From Robiginitomaculum antarcticum DSM 21748 (GTDB lineage Bacteria > Pseudomonadota > Alphaproteobacteria > Caulobacterales > Maricaulaceae): DNA of 64,000 nucleotides. The translations under genes were made by a program, and so were the position numbers. The stretch spans positions 248,001 through 312,000 of the forward strand of contig NZ_KB823012.1 of assembly GCF_000365025.1 (NCBI RefSeq), in the 5' to 3' direction. The notes beneath the pieces were generated by a model. That model searched no databases and had not been told where the DNA came from. It saw only the letters and a list, made by a program, of their open reading frames with translations. Of the stretch, positions 1 through 8,966 are shown piece after piece. Each line of letters starts with the position of its first letter. Position 1 is the stretch's first letter.

Positions 1-486
1 TTCACTGACCTGATTTTTCGGCAAACCGTCAATGCGCGAGATATCCCACTCGCGGGCCTTAACGTCAAAGGTTTGTGAATAGCTGTGTCCACCCGGATCA
101 ACCAGCTTAGCCGTCACTGTAGATGGGGCGTCACGGTCAAACCCTAATATAACCTGTCCGCTGCCGTCTGACTGGACTTTTGTGCCGCCAAGGGTCACAT
201 AAGTGCTGCCATAGGTGCGGCAAAGTAATGCGCCGCCTTGAACGGCCTGACCGACACAGGTGAGAGGCTTGCTCCAATCCATTTTTTTCGGCGCAGCGTC
301 TGGATTTGGGGACGATGATTGCGCATCGTGCAAAGGTTCACTGTGAGGTTCAGCAACTTGCGCAGCTTTGGCAGCAATCGGTTTGATCTGCGGCGCGGGA
401 ACATCCTGCGTCTTAGCGCTATCTTGCGCTTCGCTACTACAGGCGGCGAGGGCGATAATGCCCGCAAAAACCATGGTGCGGATCAT
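1..486 (-). CDS. Lipoprotein, probable M23 metallopeptidase, N-terminal part (runs off left edge)
   Basis: Open minus-strand frame from ATG at 486 to the window edge (162 codons, no stop). It begins with a lipoprotein signal peptide with lipobox A-L-A-A-C (Cys at residue 16), then a Pro/Ala/Gln-rich linker, then a beta-rich stretch ending with REWDISRIDGLP. In alphaproteobacterial M23 (LytM) peptidases a very similar phrase comes just before the catalytic domain, so I infer a periplasmic, membrane-anchored peptidoglycan endopeptidase or LytM-type factor. The catalytic domain is outside the window, so function is provisional. The start overlaps the stop of the upstream DUF2093 gene in an ATGA arrangement, implying translational coupling. 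Confidence 0.7.
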   Translation of the reverse strand, partial: MIRTMVFAGIIALAACSSEAQDSAKTQDVPAPQIKPIAAKAAQVAEPHSEPLHDAQSSSPNPDAAPKKMDWSKPLTCVGQAVQGGALLCRTYGSTYVTLGGTKVQSDGSGQVILGFDRDAPSTVTAKLVDPGGHSYSQTFDVKAREWDISRIDGLPKNQVSE

Positions 487-704
487 GCGCTATCTTTCAA
501 ATTTGTCTCTTTCCAGCGTGACCAACTGGCCTCTCCCGTGCAGTAGGCTTCCTGCAAATCCTCTGACCAATATTTCAATTGGTCAACGGGAATGCGCTCG
601 CCTGTAACGGCGCACAGCACATAGGCGCCCGGTTCCATGATCATGTAATCGGGGGTGGCGTAGTGAATTTTCGCTTCGCCGGAAAAATTAGGTCCTGAGT
701 TCAT
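483..704 (-). CDS. DUF2093 domain protein
   Basis: A 73-residue protein. The core has the pattern known from DUF2093: an N-terminal GEAKIHYATPDY, a central VLCAVTGERIPVDQLKYWS, and a C-terminal EAYCTGEAS. The family is small, of unknown function and largely confined to Alphaproteobacteria. No signal peptide or membrane segment is visible, so it is probably cytosolic. Two cysteines (in VLCAVTG and AYCTGE) could bind metal, but that is inference. It lies 29 bp downstream of xseA on the same strand and overlaps the following lipoprotein gene by 4 bp, so xseA, this gene and the lipoprotein gene probably form one transcript. Confidence 0.85.
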   Translation of the reverse strand: MNSGPNFSGEAKIHYATPDYMIMEPGAYVLCAVTGERIPVDQLKYWSEDLQEAYCTGEASWSRWKETNLKDSA

Positions 705-733
705 AATTATACCTTACAGCCGCGCGGGCAAAA

Positions 734-2275
734 CTAAAAGAGTCCCATCTGTGATTGGTCGGTTTTCTTTTTCTGTGTTTTTTTCGGTGTTTTTCTGGGT
801 TTAGGTTTTGGCTTTATAGGCGTGCTGTCCGTGATCACGGCGCCGCGTGTGACGCCGCGCGCAAAGGTCAGGCTAACAGCGTCATTGACGGATAATGCCG
901 CGCCGTCGCGCACAACCGCGCCGCTCTCATCGCTGACCAGAGCGTAGCCGCGGGCCAGCGTCGCCTGATAGCTAAAGGCGTCCAGCAGGGCGGCTTCGCG
1001 GGAGAGCTGCTTTGACTTGCGATCCAGATCCTGCCGGGCGGCGCGGGCCATACGGTCGGTCATGCGCGATAGGCGTTCGCCTGCCTGCGCGGTTTGGCGG
1101 GTCAGGCCCGAAGCCGATAAACGCAAAGATGATAGCGCGCTGCGGTGACGCGACAGCCCCATACGCAGGGCTGGGGTCAGCCGCGCCGACAGGTCGGATA
1201 GCTGGCGTTGCGCGCCTTGAGTGATCTGCGTCAGCTGCGGCAGACGCGCGGAAATTTCGCTAAGACGCTCACGATAGTTCATGAATAGATTTTGCGCGGT
1301 CGGAAACTTCGCGCTTGCCAAATCAAGGCGCTGTATTGAGCGCTCCAGCAATGTCTCGGCGCGGGGCAGACGCTCGGCTTTTAACCGATTGGCTTTATCG
1401 GCCACTAACCGCGTCAGGCCCCGGCGAAGCCGCGTCTCATAGTCTGATAATGTTTCCAGATAATCGGCGCGAACGGGCACGGCGACTTCGGCGGCCCCTG
1501 TCGGCGTCGGCGCGCGGTAATCGGCGACATAATCAATCAGCGTCCAGTCGGTCTCGTGCCCTACCGCGCTGATCAGCGGAATGTCAGAATCGGCCGCCGC
1601 GCGGACGACGCTTTCTTCGTTAAAGCACCACAAATCTTCGAGCGATCCGCCCCCGCGCGCGACGATAATCACGTCAGGGCGCGGGACTCCATATCCTGGG
1701 TCAATAGCGTTAAAGCCGTTAATCGCCGCTGTGATTTGCTCTGCGGCGCGGTCGCCCTGCACAAGGACGGGCCAGACTAAAATATGAACCGGAAAACGGT
1801 CTTCGATGCGGTGCAAAATATCGCGGATAACGCTACCGGTCGGAGATGTTACAACGCCAATAACTTTGGGCAGAAATGGAAGCTCGCGTTTGCGCTCGGC
1901 GGCAAATAAGCCTTCTGCGGCCAGCATTTTTTTGCGCTTTTCAAATAGCGCCATTAGCGCGCCCTGTCCGGCGGGCTCGAGATTATCGATAATCAGCTGG
2001 TAATTAGAGCGTCCCGGATAGGTCGATAATTTGCCTTCGCAAATCACTTCCATGCCCTCTTCGGGCGCCACAGGCAGGCGCGACATCACGCCTTTCCAGA
2101 TGATCGAGTTAATCACGGCCTTGTCGTCTTTGATGTCCAGATAGCAATGACCTGATTTGGCCACGGTGACACGGCCGAGCTCGCCGCGTACCCGTACGCG
2201 GCCATAGGTTTCCTCGACTGTGCGTTTCAGCGCAAAAGCAAGTTCGGAAACGGAATATTCGGGCGTGTTTGACAT
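734..2275 (-). CDS. xseA: Exodeoxyribonuclease VII large subunit
   Basis: 513 residues. An N-terminal OB-fold DNA-binding domain (about residues 5-100, beginning [20 protein letters not shown]) precedes the catalytic domain with the family landmarks [31 protein letters not shown] and [19 protein letters not shown] long coiled-coil region follows, and a conserved LARGYALV-type segment closes the domain. The enzyme degrades single-stranded DNA together with XseB, which is not in this window. The last ~35 residues are Lys/Pro/Thr-rich and end in MGLF, an ending common in alphaproteobacterial XseA. The start is ATG at 2275, beside a 580-bp gene-free region. Confidence 0.97.
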   Translation of the reverse strand: MSNTPEYSVSELAFALKRTVEETYGRVRVRGELGRVTVAKSGHCYLDIKDDKAVINSIIWKGVMSRLPVAPEEGMEVICEGKLSTYPGRSNYQLIIDNLEPAGQGALMALFEKRKKMLAAEGLFAAERKRELPFLPKVIGVVTSPTGSVIRDILHRIEDRFPVHILVWPVLVQGDRAAEQITAAINGFNAIDPGYGVPRPDVIIVARGGGSLEDLWCFNEESVVRAAADSDIPLISAVGHETDWTLIDYVADYRAPTPTGAAEVAVPVRADYLETLSDYETRLRRGLTRLVADKANRLKAERLPRAETLLERSIQRLDLASAKFPTAQNLFMNYRERLSEISARLPQLTQITQGAQRQLSDLSARLTPALRMGLSRHRSALSSLRLSASGLTRQTAQAGERLSRMTDRMARAARQDLDRKSKQLSREAALLDAFSYQATLARGYALVSDESGAVVRDGAALSVNDAVSLTFARGVTRGAVITDSTPIKPKPKPRKTPKKTQKKKTDQSQMGLF

Positions 2276-2370
2276 GACAGCTCAATTTACGAGTCGCTTG
2301 ATTAACCCGTTCGGCGCAGGCGGTCTATGGATTTGCTGTAGTCATTATGTCCTTTGTTTCGTTATTTAAA

Positions 2371-2455
2371 GAGGGCTGTCTGTGCGGGACTTTGTTAAAC
2401 AGGAGTACCTGAGCTAAAAATGTAATTTCGTTTATCAAAGTCCCTGCCGTCCCTC
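2371..2455. repeat. Long imperfect inverted repeat
   Basis: The arms at 2386-2400 (begins GGGACTTTG) and 2430-2444 (ends CAAAGTCCC) are complementary over 15 nt with two mismatches, around a 29-nt loop. An outer GAGGG (2371-2375) pairs with CCCTC (2451-2455) across an internal loop. There is no U-tract, so it is unlikely to be a terminator. It could be a protein-binding palindrome, an RNA element or the end of a dispersed element. Seen directly; its role is unknown. Confidence 0.5.
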
Positions 2456-2654
2456 CGGATGTGACCCCGCAGTTTCGACATGCGCCCTTTTTCACAAAGA
2501 CGCAGCACAGCAATGTCTTTGCCAGCGGCTATGAGCCGGGGTTTGCCGTTCTAGCTCTCACTGGCGGGAGTCCGCGCGGCACGTTAAGCCACAGATCATC
2601 CCAACACCGCCTCATCTCCAGCCAGCCAACGTACGCTTGCCTGCCCAATGAGAT

Positions 2655-2695
2655 AAGAACAGCTTAAAGATAGGGGCAAAGCGAGAGGCGGGGAT
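2655..2695 (+). repeat. Dispersed intergenic repeat, copy A
   Basis: 41 nt that match 41982-42022 at 33 of 41 positions without gaps. The shared ends are AAGAACAG at the left and GAGAGGCGGGGAT at the right. Weaker similarity continues to the left in both copies (CTTGCCTGCCC versus CTTACCTGTCC, and GCTCTC plus AGTCCGC further out). The same strand and an intergenic location in both places suggest a dispersed non-coding element. Confidence 0.5.
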
Positions 2696-2801
2696 TGTTA
2701 TTTTTCAAAATGCGGTTTTATGGGACATATATGATGCTGTGAAAATGGATTGGGCCTTTTTACGCGCTACACTTGCTCTTAATCCCATTACATTTTTCTT
2801 T

Positions 2802-2826
2802 CTCTCTCGCCATTAGCGCGAGAGAG
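2802..2826 (+). promoter_or_regulatory. Hairpin in the purD leader
   Basis: CTCTCTCGC (2802-2810) pairs perfectly with GCGAGAGAG (2818-2826) over a 7-nt loop. It ends 29 bp before the purD start codon. No T-run follows, so it is not a standard terminator. It may stabilise or regulate the purD mRNA. No known purine riboswitch core was recognised. Confidence 0.4.
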
Positions 2827-2855
2827 GCTTAAAGACAGTGCGAAGCGGGGATGAT

Positions 2856-4127
2856 ATGAAAACACTTTTATTGGGTGGCGGCGGACGCGAACATGCGCTG
2901 GCGTGGAAATTATCGCAGAGCGATCTGGTAAGCACGCTATACTGCGCGCCGGGTAATCCGGGCATTGCCGATGTCGCGACATGTATCGATATGGCGGTGG
3001 ATGATATCCCTGCCATACTCGCCTTTTGTAAAGACATAGACATTGAATTTGTTATCGTCGGGCCGGAGCAGCCCCTGTCCATCGGTATTACAGATGCTCT
3101 GACCGCGCGCGGCATTGCCGTCTTCGGCCCGACGCAGGACGCCGCGCAGCTTGAGAGCTCCAAAGCCTTTATGAAAGATTTCTGCGCGCGTCATAATATT
3201 CCGACGGCGCGCTATGGCGTATTTACCGACCCTGATAAAGCCAAAGCATTTCTCAGCACAATGGAGCCGCCTTACGTCTTGAAAACGGACGGCCTTGCGG
3301 CAGGGAAAGGCGTCACGATTGCGGAAACATTGGAACACGCCCATGCAGAACTGGACGCTTATCTTAGCGGTAAATTCGGCGCGGCCGGACAGCGGGTAAT
3401 TATCGAAGAGTTTATGTCCGGCGAAGAAGCGAGCTTTTTCGCGGTCTGTGACGGGGTGCGCGCCGTGCCGCTTATTGCAGCGCAGGATCACAAACGCGTC
3501 GGCGACGGCGACAGCGGTCCCAATACGGGCGGCATGGGCGCCTACGCTCCTGCGCCGGTTTTTACCGCAGATATTGAAAATCAGGTGATGGACAAAATCA
3601 TCGCCCCGACTATGGCGGGGATGGCTACGGACGGATATCCGTTTACAGGCGTCTTGTTTGCAGGGCTGATGATCACTGCGGGCGGGCCGAAACTGATTGA
3701 ATATAATATCCGCTTCGGTGACCCCGAATGCCAGGTCATCATGCGTATGATGCAGTCCGATTTAGGGCAGCTTCTCTACGCCGCCGCCACGGGTAAGCTG
3801 AACGCCGCGCCTGCGCCGCACTTCACGAACGCCCCGACGGTGAATGTCGTCATGTGCGCCAAAGGCTATCCGGGGCGCTATGATAAAGGCAGCATGATTA
3901 AAGGTCTGGACGCGGCCAACAGGCGAGAGGGCGTTATGGTGTTTCACGCCGGAACCCGCGCGGGCGAGGGCGGCTCGCTAGAGGCGTCCGGCGGCCGCGT
4001 GCTTAGCGTCACCGCTCAGGCCGAGACATTGGCCGAGGCAGTGCGCCGCGCTTACGCCGCGATTGACGAAGATATTGACTGGCCGGAAGGCTTTTGCCGT
4101 CGCGATATTGCCTGGCGGGCGCTCTAG
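2856..4127 (+). CDS. purD: Phosphoribosylamine--glycine ligase (GAR synthetase)
   Basis: Second step of de novo purine synthesis: 5-phosphoribosylamine + glycine + ATP to GAR. The protein of 423 residues starts MKTLLLGGGGREHALAWKL, the classic PurD N-terminus. The ATP-grasp domain carries LKTDGLAAGKGV and GPNTGGMGAYAPAP, and the metal-binding region reads LIEYNIRFGDPECQ. I chose ATG 2856 because a GTG six codons upstream (2838) would place residues before the invariant N-terminal strand. The gene stands alone with its own leader, 40 bp before a secreted amidohydrolase gene. Confidence 0.97.
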   Translation: MKTLLLGGGGREHALAWKLSQSDLVSTLYCAPGNPGIADVATCIDMAVDDIPAILAFCKDIDIEFVIVGPEQPLSIGITDALTARGIAVFGPTQDAAQLESSKAFMKDFCARHNIPTARYGVFTDPDKAKAFLSTMEPPYVLKTDGLAAGKGVTIAETLEHAHAELDAYLSGKFGAAGQRVIIEEFMSGEEASFFAVCDGVRAVPLIAAQDHKRVGDGDSGPNTGGMGAYAPAPVFTADIENQVMDKIIAPTMAGMATDGYPFTGVLFAGLMITAGGPKLIEYNIRFGDPECQVIMRMMQSDLGQLLYAAATGKLNAAPAPHFTNAPTVNVVMCAKGYPGRYDKGSMIKGLDAANRREGVMVFHAGTRAGEGGSLEASGGRVLSVTAQAETLAEAVRRAYAAIDEDIDWPEGFCRRDIAWRAL

Positions 4128-4167
4128 GCCAAATCACGAATAAAGATAACAAATCAAGGGGATTACT

Positions 4168-5493
4168 ATGACTTCAAAATCAAAACTCGTGGGCTGTGCT
4201 GCGGGGCTGGCTGTGCTGGCGATGACATTGTTACCGACGGCATTGGCTCATAATGATACAAAGCCGGACGCTGGTCAGGAGACTCTGATCCATGCCGGAA
4301 CAGTTATGGCCGTGCCCGGACAGCGCACGCTGACAGGCGTTACGATTGTTGTCAAAGACGGCAAGATTGCCGAGATCATTGACGGATATATCCTCCGTGA
4401 CGGGGCTACTATTATCGATTTGAAAGACGATTACGTGCTGCCCGGATTGATCGATAGTCATGTGCATTTATCCAGTGAATGGAACCCGAATGCGCGTCTT
4501 GACGGCGTCACCAAAGAGAGCGGCGATACTGCTTTTGATAGCGCGATCAATGCGCGCAAAACTCTCATGGCAGGCTTTACCGCCGTGCAGGATGTCGGCG
4601 GCCCGCCGGAAATATTTGCGCTGCGCCGCGCGGTTAATTCCGGCAAAATGGTCGGGCCGCATATTCGCGCATCAGGCTCCGCCGTATCAATCACCGGCGG
4701 GCATGGCGACGCGCATGGTTATCTTGTCAGCATCACCGATATGATGCGCCCCGAGACGGTATGCGACGGCCCCGATGATTGCCGCCGCGCGGCGCGTTTG
4801 GCTGTCAAACGCGGCGCAGACGTCATTAAAATCACGGCCACAGGCGGGGTGCTGTCTAACACAAATGCCGGAACAGAGCAGCAGTTCTTCAATGATGAAC
4901 TGGACGCGATCGTCGAAGCGGCCGAAAAAATGGGCCGCAAAGTCACGGCCCACGCGCATGGTAAGACGGGCATTGAAAGCGCGCTGAAAGCGGGCGTCAA
5001 ATCGATCGAGCACGGCACATATCTGGACGATGAGACTGTGCGTCTGTTCAAGCAATATAACGCCGTATTAGTGCCGACGGTTCTCGCCGGGATGACGGTT
5101 GTCGACTGGGCGGAAAATACGGACTGGCTGCCGCCGAACTCACGCCAAAAAGCGCTCGAAGTCGGGCCGCAAATGCAGGATATGCTGCGCACCGCTTATG
5201 AGGGCGGGGTGAAAATTGCCTTTGGCACGGATACGGGCGTCTCCGCGCATGGCGATAATGCCCAGGAATTCGTCTATATGGTCGCCGCCGGTATGAGCGG
5301 GGAAGAGGCGATTCGCGCCGCGACTGTGACCGCGTCGAGGCACATTGAAATGGGCGATAAGATCGGCACTTTAGAGCCGGGAAAACACGCTGATATTATC
5401 GCTGTAAATGGCGATCCGCGCGTCGATATTTCCGAGCTGCAAGATGTTGATTTCGTGATGAAGGGCGGTGAGGTCTATAAGCACGAAGAGTAG
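4168..5493 (+). CDS. Secreted metal-dependent amidohydrolase (imidazolonepropionase/prolidase-like)
   Basis: 441 residues. The N-terminus is a Sec signal peptide ending near TALA, so the enzyme is predicted to be periplasmic or secreted. The amidohydrolase barrel carries the expected metal ligands: H-x-H in DSHVHLS, a Lys in the GADVIKITATGG segment, HAHG, IEHGTYLD and the catalytic Asp in FGTDTG. Closest remembered relatives are COG1228-type enzymes that hydrolyse Xaa-Pro or Xaa-Arg dipeptides. The substrate cannot be fixed from sequence; a role in scavenging peptides is inference. The start is ATG 4168 with AAGGGG eight bases upstream. Confidence 0.85.
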   Translation: MTSKSKLVGCAAGLAVLAMTLLPTALAHNDTKPDAGQETLIHAGTVMAVPGQRTLTGVTIVVKDGKIAEIIDGYILRDGATIIDLKDDYVLPGLIDSHVHLSSEWNPNARLDGVTKESGDTAFDSAINARKTLMAGFTAVQDVGGPPEIFALRRAVNSGKMVGPHIRASGSAVSITGGHGDAHGYLVSITDMMRPETVCDGPDDCRRAARLAVKRGADVIKITATGGVLSNTNAGTEQQFFNDELDAIVEAAEKMGRKVTAHAHGKTGIESALKAGVKSIEHGTYLDDETVRLFKQYNAVLVPTVLAGMTVVDWAENTDWLPPNSRQKALEVGPQMQDMLRTAYEGGVKIAFGTDTGVSAHGDNAQEFVYMVAAGMSGEEAIRAATVTASRHIEMGDKIGTLEPGKHADIIAVNGDPRVDISELQDVDFVMKGGEVYKHEE

Positions 5494-5555
5494 GGTGAGT
5501 CCCTATAACTGCTTTTTTTGCTGTACGGAGTGGCGTAATATCATAACATTAAGCT

Positions 5556-6455
5556 ATGAAACATAGCTTTTTAGTCCCAGCAATTGCGTTAGGTCTTGCT
5601 CTGTCCGCGTGTTCGCCTTCACAGTCTGGCGAAAATAAGTCTGATGAGAACACTGCGCAGCAAGAGCGTGACATCGTCGGTAAAAGATCTGTGGATGGCG
5701 ATATAGCTGTGACAGATGCCCCGGCGCAGCCGGAGTTTCTAAGCTATGACTACCAGCCTGGCCAGGTTGAAGTTCAGGCTCTCGTCACAGGCACTTTGAC
5801 GGTTGAGAATGGCTGTTTCGTACTCAATATGGGCGATCATAAATTGATGCCCCGCATGCCGGCTGGCGTGACGCGATGGGATGCCGAAACGGGCAGCGCA
5901 ATTTTTGCGGGACGGGTCTATCCGCCCGGCGTGCCGATCATAACAAATGGCGGATATGGTACGTTTTCGCCGGAACGGATGAACCCGGACGACTTAGGAA
6001 TAGCTGAAAAATGCATTCTACCGGATACCGTTTTTATGGGGACGCAACTGGACGATAGCTATTATGCGCGCGACCTTGCGCGCAGCGACCCCGGGTTGCT
6101 CGAACAGATAGAGGGCGATTGGGTTATCGAAAAAATTGACGGAAAAAACCCGAAATTTAAATCTATAATTTCCTATCATATCAAGTTTGATAAAGACGGA
6201 GTGATTAGCGGGTATGACGGATGCAACCGGTTTTCGACGACATATAATCTGTTGTCCGGGATTGCGCATTTCGGTAGTTTTATGAGTTCGACCGCGGGAT
6301 GTCACGGCGACCCGGCCGTTATATCTAATGCTGTTATGGCGCTGATCAGAAACGGTAACCGCTATGCGCGCCTTGGTGACACAGTTCACGTCACATCCGG
6401 TGAAACGCAGTATGTACTAAGCAAAAACCCTGCGCCGACCGTTCAAGCGCAATAA
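5556..6455 (+). CDS. META domain lipoprotein
   Basis: 299 residues with a lipoprotein signal peptide (lipobox A-L-S-A-C, Cys at 19), so probably anchored in the outer membrane or periplasmic. The C-terminal ~110 residues form a META/HslJ-like domain: GDWVIEKIDGK, then SGYDGCNRFS, then SSTAGCHGDP. The two cysteines may form a disulfide. The middle region has no domain I can name. META proteins such as E. coli HslJ are associated with stress and antibiotic tolerance, but exact functions are unclear. It ends directly against the convergent pseudouridine synthase gene, with no gap. Confidence 0.8.
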   Translation: MKHSFLVPAIALGLALSACSPSQSGENKSDENTAQQERDIVGKRSVDGDIAVTDAPAQPEFLSYDYQPGQVEVQALVTGTLTVENGCFVLNMGDHKLMPRMPAGVTRWDAETGSAIFAGRVYPPGVPIITNGGYGTFSPERMNPDDLGIAEKCILPDTVFMGTQLDDSYYARDLARSDPGLLEQIEGDWVIEKIDGKNPKFKSIISYHIKFDKDGVISGYDGCNRFSTTYNLLSGIAHFGSFMSSTAGCHGDPAVISNAVMALIRNGNRYARLGDTVHVTSGETQYVLSKNPAPTVQAQ

Positions 6456-7418
6456 TCAACGCGGACCCTTAGGCTTATAGCTTGAGCTTTTGCTGCCGCC
6501 CGGTTTTGAGCGGTTGGATTTGGCGGGGCGCGATGATTTTTTCATCCCGGATTTATTCCCTAATTCAGGGCCTTGATGTTTGTCGGCATTGGGCTTTCCG
6601 GCGCGCGCTTTAGAGCTGGCATTGGTGCCGCGTCTTGGCGGGCGGGCCGGGCGCTTTGTCGGTTGAGGGCGGCCTTTGGGAATCTCGACTAAATTTCCGA
6701 CCTGATCGCGCAAAATGCTGCGTTTGACTTCTTCGACGCCGCCGCGCGCGAGTTGCCCCAATTGGAACGGGCCATAGCTGATGCGGATAAGGCGGTTGAC
6801 GGTCAGGCCGAGGCTCTCAAAGGCGCGGCGCACTTCGCGGTTTTTACCTTCGCGGATAGACACGGCGATCCAGGCGTTATCGCCTTTTTGGCTCTCTAAT
6901 GTGGCTTCAATCGGCCCGGTGGGAACGCCGTCAATGATAATGCCATCCATCAACGTGTCCAGCTCAGATTGCTCGACCTGGCCATAGGCACGGGCGCGGT
7001 AGCGGCGACTCCACCCTGTTGCGGGCAGCTCCAGGGCGCGGGCCAGTTCGCCATCATTAGTCAGCAGAAGCAGGCCTTCAGACGGCATATCCAAACGCCC
7101 AACTGAGATGACGCGCGGCAGGTCTTCGGGGAGTTTTTCATAGATCGTCGCGCGGCCTTTGGGATCATTATTGGTCGTCAAAAGACCCGGCGGCTTATGA
7201 TAACGCCATAGGCGCGGCGGCTCTTTTTCGCCGATTGGAACGCCGTCAACTTCGACCGTATCGGCCTCTGTGACCGTAATGGCAGGCGTTGTTAGCAATT
7301 TGCCGTTCAGGCGCACGCGGCCCTCTTCGATCATGCGTTCGGCGGCGCGGCGCGAGGCCAGACCGGCGCGGGCAATGACTTTAGCGATGCGCTGCGCGTT
7401 TTCTTTAGGGGCGTCCAC
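6456..7418 (-). CDS. rluB: RsuA/RluB-family pseudouridine synthase
   Basis: Isomerises a specific uridine in rRNA; the RluB type acts on 23S helix 80. An N-terminal S4 RNA-binding domain (RIAKVIARAGLASRRAAERMI...GRVRLNGKLL) is followed by the catalytic domain with motif VGRLDMPSEGLLLLTNDG containing the catalytic Asp, and by REGKNREVRRAFESLGL. The final ~90 residues are a disordered Lys/Arg/Pro/Gly/Ser tail, common in alphaproteobacterial members. GTG 7418 is preceded by AGGA at a good distance; a TTG two codons upstream (7424) is an alternative start. RluB versus RsuA/RluE/RluF is assigned from the sequence style only. Divergent from tadA. Confidence 0.88.
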   Translation of the reverse strand: MDAPKENAQRIAKVIARAGLASRRAAERMIEEGRVRLNGKLLTTPAITVTEADTVEVDGVPIGEKEPPRLWRYHKPPGLLTTNNDPKGRATIYEKLPEDLPRVISVGRLDMPSEGLLLLTNDGELARALELPATGWSRRYRARAYGQVEQSELDTLMDGIIIDGVPTGPIEATLESQKGDNAWIAVSIREGKNREVRRAFESLGLTVNRLIRISYGPFQLGQLARGGVEEVKRSILRDQVGNLVEIPKGRPQPTKRPARPPRRGTNASSKARAGKPNADKHQGPELGNKSGMKKSSRPAKSNRSKPGGSKSSSYKPKGPR

Positions 7419-7453
7419 TTGCAATCCTATGCGTTTTGAGTGACAGGGCCGCT

Positions 7454-7945
7454 ATGCGTGAGCCCTTATCTGATGATGCATATATGAAACTGGCGCTGAG
7501 CCAAGCCCAAAGCGCCGCTCGCGCGGGGGAAGTCCCTGTCGGCGCGCTCATTGTTGACCCTGAGAGCGGCGACATTATCGCCTCCGCCCATAACCACCCG
7601 ATCAGCGGCCATGACCCCACGGGTCATGCCGAAATTGCGGCTATCCGCGCCGCGGCCAAAGCCATAGAGAATTACCGTCTCACCGGACTGACGCTTTATG
7701 TGACGCTGGAGCCGTGCACCATGTGCGCCGGGGCCATAAGTCACGCGCGTCTGGGACGCGTTGTCTTCGGCGCTGCGGACGTCAAAGGCGGGGCGGTCAT
7801 TAATGGCCCGCGCTTTTTTGACAGTCCGTCTTGTCACCATCGCCCTGATGTTACAGGCGGGGTTATGGCCGGGGATGCGGCGCACATGCTGAAAGCTTTT
7901 TTCCAAGCCCGCCGAAAAAGAAAAAATGATAATACGTCAATTTAA
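7454..7945 (+). CDS. tadA: tRNA(adenine34) deaminase
   Basis: Converts A34 to inosine in the wobble position of tRNA-Arg(ACG); essential in most bacteria. Zinc and proton-shuttle motifs are intact: GHAEIAAI (HAE) and PCTMCAGAI (PCxxC). The protein starts MREPLSDDAYMKLALSQAQ; a TTG at 7436 would add six residues and ATG 7484 would remove ten. The substrate-contacting C-terminal helix ends in a basic run RRKRKND. Divergent from the pseudouridine synthase gene, so both RNA modification genes share a very short promoter region. Overlaps the next gene by 20 bp if that gene starts at 7926. Confidence 0.95.
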   Translation: MREPLSDDAYMKLALSQAQSAARAGEVPVGALIVDPESGDIIASAHNHPISGHDPTGHAEIAAIRAAAKAIENYRLTGLTLYVTLEPCTMCAGAISHARLGRVVFGAADVKGGAVINGPRFFDSPSCHHRPDVTGGVMAGDAAHMLKAFFQARRKRKNDNTSI

Positions 7946-8966
7946 TCTTCGCTCTATGCTGACTGCGCCGCAATGGGGCTCAGGTGATAATGAGGGGGGC
8001 GAGGATGTTGAGCGCACAGGTTTTGGTCTGGGCATAATATTTGCGGGTGTTGGCGCAGCTTTGTTTTCGCTGAAAGCGATACTGATCAAGCTGGCTTATA
8101 TGAGCGATCAGGCCGGTAGTTTAGACGTTGACGCTATAACCTTAATGGCTCTGCGGATGGCCTTTGCGCTCCCGGTTTATCTATTTATTTTTGGCGCACT
8201 TCTTCGCAAACGCAAGCGGCAGGCGACTCCTAAGACATTGCCGCCCCGCGCCGTCATTAGCGCGCTTATGCTGGGCTGTCTGGGCTATTACATCTGCCCC
8301 TATCTGGATTTTAACGGACTGAAATTCATCACGGCGCAACTGGAAAGACTGTTGCTGTTTACCTATCCGGCCTTTGTATTAATCCTCGGAGCGTTGTTTT
8401 TCGGCGCCGCCTTGTCGCTTCGCAGCGCTTCACTCGCCATGCTGGCTTATGTCGGGATCGGGATCATATATCTGGGCGGAGATATTGCCACGGGCGATAA
8501 TGTGGCACTCGGTTCCGCGTTGATTTTGGGCTGCGCAGTTTTATTTGCGCTGTTCCAGCTTTTGGCCAAGCCGCTCATTGCTGCGCTGGGGGCGGGGCTG
8601 TTTACCTGTCTGTCCATGATGGCGGCGAGCGCGGCTGTTCTGACGCATTTCACCGTGCAAAACGCTGTTGCCGGAACTTTGGGGCAGGCTCTGGATTTGC
8701 CGCCCCGCATCTGGCTGATCGGCGCTGCGATTGCAATTATGTCGACAATTATTCCGTCTTTTCTCGTCAATCTGGCGATTGGGCGGATCGGGCCGCAAAC
8801 CGTATCTATGATCGGGATGATCAGCCCGATTGTGACTATTGGTTTTGCGGTTTACCTGCTGGGCGAGCCCTTTGGCGGGGTGGACGCGCTGGGCACGGGG
8901 CTGACGATATTCGGCATTGGCGCCTATAGTTGGTATTCAGGCCGGGAAAGACGCGCGCTAAATTAA
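7926..8966 (+). CDS. EamA/DMT-family transporter
   Basis: 346 residues with about ten hydrophobic segments in two EamA repeats (roughly residues 40-180 and 195-340), the drug/metabolite transporter architecture. GLGIIFAGVGAALFSLKAILIKLAY begins the first repeat. Substrates in this superfamily range from amino acids to nucleotide sugars and cannot be predicted here. The start is uncertain: ATG 7926 overlaps tadA by 20 bp and has only an A-rich weak ribosome site; ATG 7956 is also in frame. The last nine bases overlap the convergent TSUP gene. Confidence 0.85.
   Translation: MIIRQFNLRSMLTAPQWGSGDNEGGEDVERTGFGLGIIFAGVGAALFSLKAILIKLAYMSDQAGSLDVDAITLMALRMAFALPVYLFIFGALLRKRKRQATPKTLPPRAVISALMLGCLGYYICPYLDFNGLKFITAQLERLLLFTYPAFVLILGALFFGAALSLRSASLAMLAYVGIGIIYLGGDIATGDNVALGSALILGCAVLFALFQLLAKPLIAALGAGLFTCLSMMAASAAVLTHFTVQNAVAGTLGQALDLPPRIWLIGAAIAIMSTIIPSFLVNLAIGRIGPQTVSMIGMISPIVTIGFAVYLLGEPFGGVDALGTGLTIFGIGAYSWYSGRERRALN

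Larger units (their letters stand above)
2276..2855. other. Gene-free divergent region between xseA and purD
   Basis: 580 bp with no convincing gene; a 62-codon minus-strand frame at 2325-2513 has atypical composition and no recognisable product. It contains a large imperfect inverted repeat (2371-2455), a 41-nt sequence shared with the gene-free region near 42.0 kb (2655-2695), a weaker relative of that sequence at 2828-2855, and a hairpin just upstream of purD (2802-2826). Both flanking genes are transcribed outward, so their promoters must lie here. Confidence 0.6.

Noticed and set aside
2325-2513. 62-codon minus-strand frame in the xseA-purD gap
   Set aside because: It has no convincing ribosome site, no family resemblance, and covers the inverted repeat.
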